Shown: positions 19,703-28,688 of the stretch, piece by piece
Layout of the letters: the number at the start of each line of letters is the position of its first letter
Position numbering within the stretch: the first letter of the stretch is position 1
Origin: Shewanella insulae
GTDB taxonomy: Bacteria > Pseudomonadota > Gammaproteobacteria > Enterobacterales > Shewanellaceae
Reading direction: 5' to 3'
Length of the DNA: 64,000 nt
NCBI RefSeq assembly: GCF_009831655.1
Contig: NZ_WRPA01000010.1
Coordinates: 62,001-126,000 of the forward strand
Notes under the pieces: model-generated
Database searches by the model: none
The model's input: the letters and a program-made list of their open reading frames with translations, nothing else
What the model was told of the DNA's origin: nothing
Made by a program: the position numbers and the translations under genes

Positions 19703-20476
19703 TCAACTTATAAAAATGCGGTTATATAAAGAAACATGCTTTTTTTTCAAAATAACGATAAATAAGTAACACACGATATTATAAGATGCTGCAACTAGGT
19801 TACAATTTCCCACATCTCGCAAAACCCTCCAATAATACTTAAAGGCATCTAGTTTACTGGTAGACAAAGACTCAGTACGAATTCGGTAAAACCCCAGATT
19901 TTCATTCAAGCCATATGCATTATCAAAACGTTTTAATAATTCTAACCACAATGCAAAATCTTGTCGTTTCCTTACTAAAGGCATATAAATTTTGCCAAAA
20001 GGTTGAGTATCATAAATAGCAGTAAGACAGCCAATGTAATTATGCTTAAGTAACTTGCTGAAACTCACAAATTTGGGCACTTCAATGCTGTCATTAAGAG
20101 TGCCTGCTTCTGTCATAGTGCTATAGCCAGTAAATGAAAAGCCAACATTATTTTGTTGCATAAATTGCAACTGCTTTTCAAGCTTATCTTCTGCCCACAA
20201 ATCATCTGAATCTAAAAATGCTATATAACGGCCTTGTGCAGCTTCAATGGCAACATTACGAGAACCCGCACCGCCTAAGTTTTGTTCATTATTGAACAGT
20301 TTTATCCTACTATCCGCAAGATAAGGTCGAATATCTCCTACTGTATTATCTGTCGAGCAGTCATTTACTATCAATAACTCCCAACTTGAAAAACTTTGTG
20401 ACAACACGCTTTCAATAGACTTAGCAATAAAACCTGCAACATTATATGCAGGCATAACAATAGAAACCTCTATCAT
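19703..20476 (-). CDS. family 2 (GT-A) glycosyltransferase
   Basis: A 257-residue protein starting with EVSIVMPAYNVAGFIAKSIES, followed by LIVNDCSTDNT and a DSDD motif (FLDSDDLWAEDKL, near residue 90) that would bind the metal and nucleotide-sugar. This is the standard GT2 fold of O-antigen and capsule synthesis. The acceptor and donor sugars are unknown. It lies 4 bp from the epimerase gene in the same operon. Confidence 0.85.
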   Translation of the reverse strand: MIEVSIVMPAYNVAGFIAKSIESVLSQSFSSWELLIVNDCSTDNTVGDIRPYLADSRIKLFNNEQNLGGAGSRNVAIEAAQGRYIAFLDSDDLWAEDKLEKQLQFMQQNNVGFSFTGYSTMTEAGTLNDSIEVPKFVSFSKLLKHNYIGCLTAIYDTQPFGKIYMPLVRKRQDFALWLELLKRFDNAYGLNENLGFYRIRTESLSTSKLDAFKYYWRVLRDVGNCNLVAASYNIVCYLFIVILKKKHVSLYNRIFIS

Positions 20477-20490
20477 TTTACGTACCCATT

Positions 20491-21789
20491 TTACAAAAAT
20501 GACTCGAAATCTTTAAGCTTTTTGTTTTTAGAATGTATGACACTCTCATTTTTAAGCTCAACTTCAACTGTATTTAAAAAATATGATTGAGCAAAATCCA
20601 ATACCTTATCATTAACTTCCTGACTGACTTCACCTTCTAAAAAAAATACTAACTTACCAATCTCATGTTGCTCGGCCCTATAATTGATAATGTAACCACA
20701 TTCCAAAGCTAATCTCTTAAAAATATAATAAAGTGTTAAGGATGGGAAAACCTTGTTTTCTTTACCATAAATATTTTTGCCAACTCGCCCCAAAACTTCA
20801 CTTATCACTTTATGATGTCTACCACAAGAGCATTGCTTTTCAGACAGCTTAACAAAGTCACCTAACTCATATCTGATAATAGGAAAGGATAGAGATTCCA
20901 GATTTGTAACGACTATTTTTTCATCAATCACTTCGACGAGACAATTTTCTTCATTTATATGCATGTTACCTTCAGGGCATTCAAACGCGATTATTCCAGC
21001 TTCAGCTGCCCCATATTCACTTACTATCTTTCTACCAAAAGCTTTAAAGGCTTCGTCATTATAGTGAGCATATATTTTCTCTGACGTACCCTTAACAAAT
21101 TTAATATTATTTAACTTCATTCCATTTGAGTTTGCCTTCCTTGCAACTTCATATATCATCGAGCTATAGCCATGAATATAAACAGCATTTTCCGCTTTTT
21201 TCATGAAAGATTGTATATCTTCATCACTGTAAGAAAATAACCTAAAGCGGTTTAGTAAAAAATCAAAAAATTTAGTCTTAACTATCTGTAATTTTGAAAA
21301 CGAATACCCCCAAAAATAACCATTTCGGTCTGAAAACTCTACGCCATACCAACTCATCCCTCTTGCTATTGCTGCACGATTTGCAGAATCCCATTCTTCA
21401 TTTTTCAAAAAAGTCAGAGGCTCACCGCTTGATCCAGATGTCTCAGAAAAAAAAGTTTTCTTAAATGGAAAAAAACTAGTCGTATCGATTAGCTTATTAC
21501 TTGTAATTAAGTCACTCTTAGTAACAGTTGGTAATCTCGATAGAACATCAAAGGGGTCGAAGTTTTCTGAAAGAATTATACCCTGCTTGTTAAATCTATC
21601 ACGGTAAAAATTACTATACTGCTGAGAAAAAACTAACAAATCACGCAGTTTGTTTTTTACCAAAATATCGAGTTCATCACGATCTGCAAAATCAGTTTTC
21701 ATTAATGAAATAAACTTTTCATTAAACGAAGGATTTCGCTTAGCTACACCTAATTTAAAAATTATTTTTTTGATAAAATTTAATGCCAT
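20491..21789 (-). CDS. CapK/PaaK-like adenylate-forming protein
   Basis: The 432-residue protein resembles phenylacetate-CoA-ligase-like CapK proteins of polysaccharide loci. Seen motifs are SETSGSSGEPLTFLKNEEWD (ATP loop), YGAAEAGIIAFECPEGNMHINEE, and a CSCGRH zinc-like segment near residue 325. Members activate carboxylates as adenylates, but the substrate of CapK proteins is generally unknown. Low GC and many A-rich codons match its variable neighbours. The acyltransferase gene directly upstream could use an activated acyl or amino-acid group; that link is inference. Confidence 0.75.
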   Translation of the reverse strand: MALNFIKKIIFKLGVAKRNPSFNEKFISLMKTDFADRDELDILVKNKLRDLLVFSQQYSNFYRDRFNKQGIILSENFDPFDVLSRLPTVTKSDLITSNKLIDTTSFFPFKKTFFSETSGSSGEPLTFLKNEEWDSANRAAIARGMSWYGVEFSDRNGYFWGYSFSKLQIVKTKFFDFLLNRFRLFSYSDEDIQSFMKKAENAVYIHGYSSMIYEVARKANSNGMKLNNIKFVKGTSEKIYAHYNDEAFKAFGRKIVSEYGAAEAGIIAFECPEGNMHINEENCLVEVIDEKIVVTNLESLSFPIIRYELGDFVKLSEKQCSCGRHHKVISEVLGRVGKNIYGKENKVFPSLTLYYIFKRLALECGYIINYRAEQHEIGKLVFFLEGEVSQEVNDKVLDFAQSYFLNTVEVELKNESVIHSKNKKLKDFESFL

Positions 21790-21796
21790 AATAACT

Positions 21797-22309
21797 TCAC
21801 TTTAAATTAGATGAAATAAACTTCGCGGGTACACCACCATATACACCCACTATTTCAAGATGTTTGGTTACGACTGCATTCGCAGCCACCAAACTAGAAT
21901 TGGGTACAGAAGATCCCGCTAGAAGGGTTACATTTGCTCCAATCCAAGAACCACTTCCAACAGTGATTGCTTTCCTATCCATAGGACCAAATCTATATGA
22001 ACCGTTCACTAAAGTATGATTACCAGAAACCACCACTGCACCAATGCCAAACATAACCTCATCACCGACTATAATTTTACCTCCAGCATTTATTACAACA
22101 TTAACGGCCACAAAAACGTCATTTCCAACACTGATATTTTTTAAACCATATAATCTAGCGCCAGAAGATACTTGAAAGTTCCTCCCAGCCCTAGCCATGA
22201 ATAAAGAATACAAGAAACCACGAAGTCTCATTAACATAGGTAAGTCAGGCATCCAAGCGGTTAACAACCAAACCATCCAAGCGTATACAAGACTAATTTT
22301 ATGCATCAT
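21797..22309 (-). CDS. left-handed beta-helix O-acyltransferase (WcaF/MaaT-like)
   Basis: About 170 residues with an N-terminal hydrophobic stretch and hexapeptide repeats (GARLYGLKNISVGNDVFVAVNVVINAG..., VGSGSWIGANVTLLAGSSVPNSSLVAANAVVTK). Such proteins usually transfer acetyl groups from acetyl-CoA to a sugar hydroxyl. The start is the ATG at 22309 (MMHKISLVY), which overlaps the end of the upstream glycosyltransferase gene by 11 bp (ATGATGCATAA). A GTG at 22384 would create a much longer overlap and is rejected. Confidence 0.8.
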   Translation of the reverse strand: MMHKISLVYAWMVWLLTAWMPDLPMLMRLRGFLYSLFMARAGRNFQVSSGARLYGLKNISVGNDVFVAVNVVINAGGKIIVGDEVMFGIGAVVVSGNHTLVNGSYRFGPMDRKAITVGSGSWIGANVTLLAGSSVPNSSLVAANAVVTKHLEIVGVYGGVPAKFISSNLK

Positions 22310-23483
22310 TATGTTGTACCAATTTTGTTCGTAAAACATTAAGCCAGTAGGTTTGCAGCGACTGAGATGCCATAACTTTGGCACCTTGCCTTAAACGCGT
22401 ATAGAGAGTCGCATCAGCAACAATCTTCGCAACGGATTGGTAAAACTGCTCTACATTTCCAGGGGCAAATATAAGACCATTTTCACCATCTTTTACAAAG
22501 GCTCTAATACCACCAACATCAGCTACTACAACAGGCTTATGATGCGACCAAGCCTCCATAATTACCCGTGGAAATCCTTCATAATGATTATTTGAAGGGA
22601 CTACAACTAAGTCAGACTGGTTATAGATATCAGATAACTGCTGATGAGGTAACTGACCAGTAAACATTACTTTACCTGCCAAACAAAGTTGAGCGGCAAG
22701 AGACTTTGCCTTATCAAGGTCAGGGCCATCACCAACAATAGTTACATGACATTGATCCCCAAGCCGAGAGGCTACATGCAGTAGGTCGAGAACCCCCTTG
22801 TCCTCTACAATACGTCCAACAAACAATAAATTTAAAAATCCAGGAGTTACAGGCTTCTCAACAAGTTGTTTTGGCGGTTTAACCATAACATCGACAAATT
22901 GCACTGTACGATCTGGTGCATATTTCTTACTAAAATCTTCCAGTGCGTTACCTGTACATAAATTTACAGTGTTACTATGCCGACAAATTTGCTTAAGCTT
23001 GTGTCGAATGTAACGGGACAGAACATAACCAAACACTTTTTCAAATGCTGAATATTTTGCATCACGCCATGTGTTTGATGCGTCCGCACACATATGATGT
23101 AACACTTTCTCACCAGCTTTTAGTGCCCGCAGGCCAAAAACTATACTGCCTACTGAGGGTGTTCGAATCCAGAAATAAGCGCCAGGGTGTTGCCGAATAA
23201 CGTCATCTGCAGCTTTTGCGTAACGTTTAAAAAATCCGGGGTTCACTAAACTTTTAAGCACAAAATCTTTGGTAGAAGAGTATTTAGGAAACGTATGAAA
23301 ATGATCGGACGCTACTTTTGTGCTGAAACGTGTTGGCTGCTCAGCCGCAATAACAGTGGGTGAACACACAAATACCTGGTCCATACCTACTGCATCCTGC
23401 AAAAATGCCGCAGAGGTGGGCTTGGTATAGTAATACCCACCAAAGGACTCAAAAGTTTCACCAACAAACGCGATAATTTTCAT
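22299..23483 (-). CDS. family 4 (GT-B) glycosyltransferase
   Basis: The 394-residue protein has the two-domain GT-B build. The C-terminal donor-binding half contains NLLFVGRIVEDKGVLDLL, VTIVGDGPDLDKAKSLA and the EGFPRVIMEAWSHHKPVVVADVGG glycosyl-transferase-1 signature (E-x7-E). The N-terminal half begins MKIIAFVGETFESFGGYYY. It presumably adds one sugar of the repeat unit. It overlaps the acyltransferase start at its 3' end. Confidence 0.86.
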   Translation of the reverse strand: MKIIAFVGETFESFGGYYYTKPTSAAFLQDAVGMDQVFVCSPTVIAAEQPTRFSTKVASDHFHTFPKYSSTKDFVLKSLVNPGFFKRYAKAADDVIRQHPGAYFWIRTPSVGSIVFGLRALKAGEKVLHHMCADASNTWRDAKYSAFEKVFGYVLSRYIRHKLKQICRHSNTVNLCTGNALEDFSKKYAPDRTVQFVDVMVKPPKQLVEKPVTPGFLNLLFVGRIVEDKGVLDLLHVASRLGDQCHVTIVGDGPDLDKAKSLAAQLCLAGKVMFTGQLPHQQLSDIYNQSDLVVVPSNNHYEGFPRVIMEAWSHHKPVVVADVGGIRAFVKDGENGLIFAPGNVEQFYQSVAKIVADATLYTRLRQGAKVMASQSLQTYWLNVLRTKLVQHNDA

Positions 23484-23490
23484 ATACTCC

Positions 23491-24471
23491 TCAAATAGTT
23501 AGATTGATAACTAATAATTTTGACATGGCAACAACAAACAGAATTAAAAAAGAAAAAAACCCAAAGGCATTTTTATATCCAATCGTTTTATAATAACTAT
23601 ACAGAACAAACGGTTCAACGAGCATAAAAACTAAATTATACCTACCAGAGATTATTGAAAACTTATAAAAAACAAGACTTAAAATAAGCATCATCCCCCC
23701 CAAATAAACCATAGCTGCATAAGGTACCGGCTTACACCTCGAATTTAATAGAGAAAAAACAAAAAACAATATGCAACTTGTATACATTAGCGAGGAAAGT
23801 GAACGTTCAACCATATGCTTTGAATCTGGATCGGCATAATAGTAATACCCCATGAAGAGCAAAATATTATTAACCAACATACTCACAACAATCAGCACAA
23901 ATACGAACAACGCAAGATTATAAAAGTTTTTTCTGTAAACAATTCTTTCTCTAAAATCTATCAGCATTTTGATAAAAAAACTAAAAAAAAGAAACACAAG
24001 AGTACCATTATGAAAAAGTACCGCGCCGACAGAATAGAAATAAAATCTTTTTTTAATGAAAAAATATTTAAAAACAACCAAACAAAGTAAAGTGGCAATT
24101 GCAAATCGAACTTGAGTTCCCAAAAGCCCTTGAGATAGAAACAATAAATTGGGGAAAGCTAAAATAAATACGTATGGATTTGTGTACAGCATTGCAATTA
24201 ACAATAATTCAAAACATATAATAGCGAACCAAAAACTTTCAAAATTCAAGTCAAATAGTCTAGCAATATTCTCAAGAGCAGTGTAGCCTAATTCGAATTG
24301 ATTCCATATATTTTCATAATTATCTTTATAACCGTTATAATCTAAGTTTTTAGCACTATCAAAGTTAATAAAAAAATATAAAATTGGTAAAAAAATCAGA
24401 AACAATATAAAGCTATGCAACATTTGCTTTTTTACAATCAAAATTTTACCACCCCAAAATCTTATATCCAT
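23491..24471 (-). CDS. wzy: EpsG-like polysaccharide polymerase (Wzy candidate)
   Basis: A very hydrophobic protein of 326 residues with about 8-10 membrane spans and almost no soluble parts. Its YNGYKDNYENIWNQFELGYTALENIARLF segment after the first span resembles the EpsG family of repeat-unit polymerases. It is the only multi-span candidate for Wzy in a locus that has Wzx and Wzz. It is very AT-rich. The ribosome site is weak and the start could lie further in, at the Met before LHSFILFLIFL. Confidence 0.7.
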   Translation of the reverse strand: MDIRFWGGKILIVKKQMLHSFILFLIFLPILYFFINFDSAKNLDYNGYKDNYENIWNQFELGYTALENIARLFDLNFESFWFAIICFELLLIAMLYTNPYVFILAFPNLLFLSQGLLGTQVRFAIATLLCLVVFKYFFIKKRFYFYSVGAVLFHNGTLVFLFFSFFIKMLIDFRERIVYRKNFYNLALFVFVLIVVSMLVNNILLFMGYYYYADPDSKHMVERSLSSLMYTSCILFFVFSLLNSRCKPVPYAAMVYLGGMMLILSLVFYKFSIISGRYNLVFMLVEPFVLYSYYKTIGYKNAFGFFSFLILFVVAMSKLLVINLTI

Positions 24472-24768
24472 TACTAAATAATAACTACTGAGCCAGCTTA
24501 GACAAATTATATAAAACCATCCCCTGCTGCTTTAGCTCATTTAGCAAAACAATCACATATTATGACACAAAATTAAAAAATTCATGCCGATACCTATGCT
24601 TATGCTTACTGGCAAACGAACATAATGCTTGCTTATTAAGTTACCATATATTTAAAGTGCAACTTAGAGTAAACCCACCCATTCTCCCCGCATTAAAAAC
24701 CGAACTTTTTCAATACATTAAAAATATTAAAATAGCACTCGCCTTAGTAATCAGAATTGTTATACAAA
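24472..24768. other. noncoding AT-rich gap inside the polysaccharide operon
   Basis: About 300 bp without a recognisable gene, unusual in an otherwise tightly packed operon. I found no homologous reading frame in it. Together with the 278-bp gap at 25642-25919 it flanks the lone family-2 glycosyltransferase gene, suggesting decayed genes or module joins. Confidence 0.4.
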
Positions 24769-25641
24769 TTAAAATTTATTTTTTTGTTGCAAAGAAATCA
24801 ACTTAATCCATTCGAATGAATTTTTGAAATCAAACTTAAATAAAGACTTTATTAAAAAACTGAAGCTATAACTCAAGTATTTAGGATCATCAGATTTAAT
24901 GTTCGCTAAATGTTTTTCTGTTTCATTTAACATTTCACGGCTTTCAACATCCCGATTTACCGCTCTGTCTTTAAACCAAATTTGTTTAAATTTGTGTTCT
25001 GGTGAAAAAGAAAATCCATCAGAGAAAATCCTCTGCTCATACAGATACTCATTAATAGATACTATCTTCCCGATTTCAATTAACCGAAAAAAAAGATCCC
25101 AGTCTGAACAATACTTAAACCGAGGATCGTAACCATCAACCATTTCATACGCAGTTTTTCTATACATCACAGTGCCATGAACAAAAGGCATGTTTCTTTG
25201 TAATTGTTCAACGTCACTTTCGACTTCAGGTTTAAAGTATCTTTTTCTAAACGGATAAGCAGCTGGATACTGCACTGTACCTGATCCGACAGCAACAATT
25301 TTATCGTCTGAAACTATAGCTTCAATAAGCTTTGTTAACCTTTGTGGACGAGAAATGTCACCAGCCCCATGAATTGCAATAAAATCACCATCTGAATTAG
25401 CTATTGCATTTTTTATTGCCTGGGTAAACCCCTGATTATCCTGATGTATAATTTTTATTTTATCTGAAGATAATCTATCTAAAGTAGGTGCAACTTTCTC
25501 ATCTGTACTTCCATCATTTACTATTATAACTTCATAATTTTTATAATCTTGCTCTAGTAAACTATTAATTGATTCAGTTATATATTCAGCACGATTATAC
25601 CATGCGCAAACTACTGTTACTTTAGGTGAAATTTTAATCAT
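24769..25641 (-). CDS. family 2 (GT-A) glycosyltransferase
   Basis: A 290-residue GT2 protein. It starts with KVTVVCAWYNRAEYITESINSLL, has IIVNDGSTDEKVA and the IAIHGAGDISRPQRL segment, where the usual D-x-D/DADD metal motif reads HGAGD. Mid-protein VHGTVMYRKTAYEMVDGYDPRFKYCSDWDLFFRL (with the ED/DW catalytic region) is typical. The altered metal motif is odd but occurs in other bacterial GT2 enzymes. Noncoding gaps of nearly 300 bp lie on both sides. Confidence 0.83.
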   Translation of the reverse strand: MIKISPKVTVVCAWYNRAEYITESINSLLEQDYKNYEVIIVNDGSTDEKVAPTLDRLSSDKIKIIHQDNQGFTQAIKNAIANSDGDFIAIHGAGDISRPQRLTKLIEAIVSDDKIVAVGSGTVQYPAAYPFRKRYFKPEVESDVEQLQRNMPFVHGTVMYRKTAYEMVDGYDPRFKYCSDWDLFFRLIEIGKIVSINEYLYEQRIFSDGFSFSPEHKFKQIWFKDRAVNRDVESREMLNETEKHLANIKSDDPKYLSYSFSFLIKSLFKFDFKNSFEWIKLISLQQKNKF

Positions 25642-25919
25642 TTATTCCTACTTTTAAAACTATAATTATGGCATACAGCAATCTGTATTAATATTTTCAA
25701 AAACTCAACACACCATAAAACTTAATATACTCACCCCAGCCCTAGAAAGATATAATAACTAGATTGAAATACAGACTTTTTAATCAAAAATATGCTGTAA
25801 AATAAAAATATTTAGCAGTTTAATTCATTACATTTATTTACCCACACCAAGAAAGCAGCGATATATTATTGATAAGTTTACAATTTTAGGTGCTTATTAT
25901 AAACAGACTAAATCTAATC

Positions 25920-26414
25920 CTATATATCTCCAACGATTCTTGCTGGTATCCCAACAGCTGAAACGTTAGCAGGAATATCTTTTGTAACAACTGAATTGGC
26001 GCCTATAACAGCACCATCACCAATTGTAATACCGCCTATAACTTTAGCACCAGCAAAGATAACTACATCTTTACCAATTTTAGGATAAAGGCCTTTAACA
26101 CCTTCACCAACCCTAGCTGCACCTAATGTCACATTTTGATAAATAATTGCGTCTTCAGCGATAGTTACACCATCACCAATCACTATACCAACAGGGTGAG
26201 GAAACTTTATGTTCCGACCAACGATGGCTTTTTGTGATAAATAACAAGCATACTTTCGATTAATTCTTCTACTACATAGAATAGCAATATACTTATAAAA
26301 TGCTCCTTTATTGGAGTATTTTATTGAACGATAATATAGTACTTCTATCGTATCTCCGAATAAAAACCAACGTAAAACTTTCTTAAACACAGTAAAACAC
26401 CTATTCACAAGCAA
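25920..26414 (-). CDS. serine-acetyltransferase-like hexapeptide O-acetyltransferase
   Basis: About 164 residues with a left-handed beta-helix (KFPHPVGIVIGDGVTIAEDAIIYQNVTLGA ... IGANSVVTKDIPANVSAVGIPARIV) as in CysE/WbbJ-like proteins. The short N-terminal part lacks the long helical domain of true CysE, so a sugar O-acetyltransferase of the polysaccharide is more likely than cysteine synthesis. The start is uncertain: no in-frame ATG lies near; TTG 26414, GTG 26408 and GTG 26390 are possible, all with weak ribosome sites. Confidence 0.75.
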   Translation of the reverse strand: MLVNRCFTVFKKVLRWFLFGDTIEVLYYRSIKYSNKGAFYKYIAILCSRRINRKYACYLSQKAIVGRNIKFPHPVGIVIGDGVTIAEDAIIYQNVTLGAARVGEGVKGLYPKIGKDVVIFAGAKVIGGITIGDGAVIGANSVVTKDIPANVSAVGIPARIVGDI

Positions 26415-26462
26415 CTAGTTTTATTATGGAATAAAATTACATTTTTTATCTACATAGATTTT

Positions 26463-27737
26463 TTAGCGAACGCAAAAACTCGATTCAAGCTTCATTACTT
26501 CATCATTAATTACTCTAAAAATCATAAAGGCTATAAAGACGTAGTGGACACTTAACAGAACTGAGTATAATATCAAAACATTGACAATACTATAATCACA
26601 CAATAGTGATATCGAAAAAATCCCAATCAATAATATAAAACGAGTTAGATTCAACCAAAAGTATAATGAGTTTCTTGAATAAACGTTTAATATATTAACT
26701 AAAGGTGACGAAACTAGATTTGTAATTAAGTATAATGACATTATACGAGCATACAGCCCAGCATCGGACCATTCGGCTCCAAACACAAACTTAAATAAAT
26801 CCTCTCCGAATATAAGTAATATAAGAAAAGGCACCAAACTGACAAGTATAAGCTTCTTTAAAACATCCTCTGATATTCTTTTTATCTGATGAGGTTTTTT
26901 TCGACCAATATTTGCAATTTCACCATAGAAAGCTTGCCCAATTGTTTGCCCAATCAAGCTTATAGGCAAATTTAAAACCATCAATGCCAAGCCTATTTGA
27001 CCTGTAACTTCAACGCCAAAAAATGAAGAAAAGAACAATATTGGCATGTTGACGCATAGAGAAAGTAGGACTTGCGATGGAAGCCTGAACTTTGGAATAT
27101 CACTATAAAAACTTACAATAAAAAGTATCTTTTTAAACTTAACCTTTTTGAAATCAAAATCAGACAAATAAAACTTCAATAAACTTAATACACATCCCGC
27201 TTGAACCAGTATTTGCCCAACAAGCAAGCCTAGATAATTGATATTAAACAAACCAAAAAAGATTTTGCTTGATGCACCTATAGAGGATTGAAAAACATTG
27301 GCTCTGGATATTAATTTGAAATTTTTATGTCTAACAGCCCAAGCATTAAGTATTTCTACCAAACCAAAGAGAAAAACACTAACTGATAACAAATACCAAT
27401 ACTTGTTTAAAGCTGACAAATTAAGCAAGTCAAAAATAAATTGATGAAAAAATAATGTAGTTATAAAAAATATGCCACTTACTACACTCAAAATTATAAA
27501 ACACAAAACACTTGCGTTTAAAGCATAAGCTTGAGTTCTTGGCAAAGGTATTACAACATTATAACGTAAAGAAGTAAAAGCAACTAATATTCCAGTAATC
27601 GATATAAAAGCAGTAAGGACTCCCATGTCACTAGGAGAGTATAACCTTGTAATAATTGGAATACTCAAGATACCAATTAGCCTTGCCAATATAGAACCTG
27701 AAACCAAAACCAATATGTTTCTATAGATACTGCTCAT
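26463..27737 (-). CDS. wzx: Wzx-type lipid-linked oligosaccharide flippase
   Basis: A 424-residue membrane protein with about 12 spans. The N-terminal IYRNILVLVSGSILARLIGILSIPIITRLYSPSDMGVL is the hallmark of the MATE/MVF-like polysaccharide transporter family. It would flip undecaprenyl-linked repeat units to the periplasm for the EpsG-like polymerase. It is AT-rich like its neighbours and sits 22 bp after the MurB-like gene. Confidence 0.88.
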   Translation of the reverse strand: MSSIYRNILVLVSGSILARLIGILSIPIITRLYSPSDMGVLTAFISITGILVAFTSLRYNVVIPLPRTQAYALNASVLCFIILSVVSGIFFITTLFFHQFIFDLLNLSALNKYWYLLSVSVFLFGLVEILNAWAVRHKNFKLISRANVFQSSIGASSKIFFGLFNINYLGLLVGQILVQAGCVLSLLKFYLSDFDFKKVKFKKILFIVSFYSDIPKFRLPSQVLLSLCVNMPILFFSSFFGVEVTGQIGLALMVLNLPISLIGQTIGQAFYGEIANIGRKKPHQIKRISEDVLKKLILVSLVPFLILLIFGEDLFKFVFGAEWSDAGLYARIMSLYLITNLVSSPLVNILNVYSRNSLYFWLNLTRFILLIGIFSISLLCDYSIVNVLILYSVLLSVHYVFIAFMIFRVINDEVMKLESSFCVR

Positions 27738-27759
27738 TCACTGTCTTTACCTTAATAAC

Positions 27760-28686
27760 TTAATTTATTAGAGCTAAAGCTGCTGCATCAGCATTCATTA
27801 GCCTACAATCTTCAGTAACGTATTTAGCTTCAGACTTCAATTGAAATCCTGTTTGATTTTTTACTTTCTCTATTGCAATGGCAATTAGGCTTAATATATC
27901 AATGTCGGTAGCATCTCCTTCATTGACAATAAAATTTGCATGCTGTGAAGATATTGAAGCACCACCTATTTTGAACCCTTTCAACCCAACGTCTTCTATA
28001 ATTTTTCCTGGCGGACCATATGTATCATACATAACAGGATTACTAATAAATACTGAGCCGCAGCTAGGTTTTTTTCTCGGAAACTTTTTATTTCTAGACC
28101 TCAATATAGTTAAACACTCCCTCCTAATTAAGGATATGCTTTTGCTTTGTAACTTTATTTTAGCGCTTAATATAAACTCTGAGTTTAATTGAAAAATACT
28201 GTTTCGATAGGAAAACGAACAATCAGATTCACGCCTTGTGATCAAATTTCCCTTTTTATCGATGGAATCAACACTTAATATATTTTCAGAAAGTGACTTT
28301 CTTTGACTGCCTGCATTCATGTAAACAGCCCCCCCTAAAGTTGCTGGAACACCAATAAGATGTTCCAGCCCAGAGAGCCCATTATTAACACATTGACGTA
28401 CAAAATAAGGTAAATAGATACCAGCACCCACAGTTACAACTTGATGCTTAAAATCACAATAAGAAAAACCAGGGCCTAGTTTAATTAGGCCACCTCTAAC
28501 ACCCGCACCAGAAAATAGTAAATTAGAAGTATTACCAATAATAAGAAAAGGCAATTCTAATTTATATAAGTAATCTAGCGCGTCTTTTAACTCCGAAATT
28601 GAATTCACTACAAATACAAAATCAGCACACCCTCCAACACGCCAATACGAAAACTGTTTTAAAGACACGTTTTTATATATATTCAT
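27760..28686 (-). CDS. MurB-like UDP-N-acetylenolpyruvoylglucosamine reductase, cluster paralogue
   Basis: MurB reduces UDP-GlcNAc-enolpyruvate to UDP-MurNAc with FAD and NADPH. The 308-residue protein has FLIIGNTSNLLFSGAGVRGG and GLEHLIGVPATLGGAVYMNAGS (FAD-binding), SYRNSIFQ, and the catalytic-serine motif PSCGSVFISNP near residue 210, then GASISSQHANFIVN. The compact length and lack of the extra loop of E. coli MurB (342 residues) fit the shorter type II class, not the usual gammaproteobacterial housekeeping form. It sits next to a MurA-like gene in a sugar locus, which suggests lactyl-sugar nucleotide synthesis for the surface polymer. Confidence 0.85.
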   Translation of the reverse strand: MNIYKNVSLKQFSYWRVGGCADFVFVVNSISELKDALDYLYKLELPFLIIGNTSNLLFSGAGVRGGLIKLGPGFSYCDFKHQVVTVGAGIYLPYFVRQCVNNGLSGLEHLIGVPATLGGAVYMNAGSQRKSLSENILSVDSIDKKGNLITRRESDCSFSYRNSIFQLNSEFILSAKIKLQSKSISLIRRECLTILRSRNKKFPRKKPSCGSVFISNPVMYDTYGPPGKIIEDVGLKGFKIGGASISSQHANFIVNEGDATDIDILSLIAIAIEKVKNQTGFQLKSEAKYVTEDCRLMNADAAALALIN

Positions 28687-28688
28687 AA

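Noticed and set aside
25920..26414. Cysteine biosynthesis cysE
   Set aside because: The protein lacks the N-terminal helical domain of true serine acetyltransferases and lies amid polysaccharide genes, so a sugar O-acetyltransferase is more likely.
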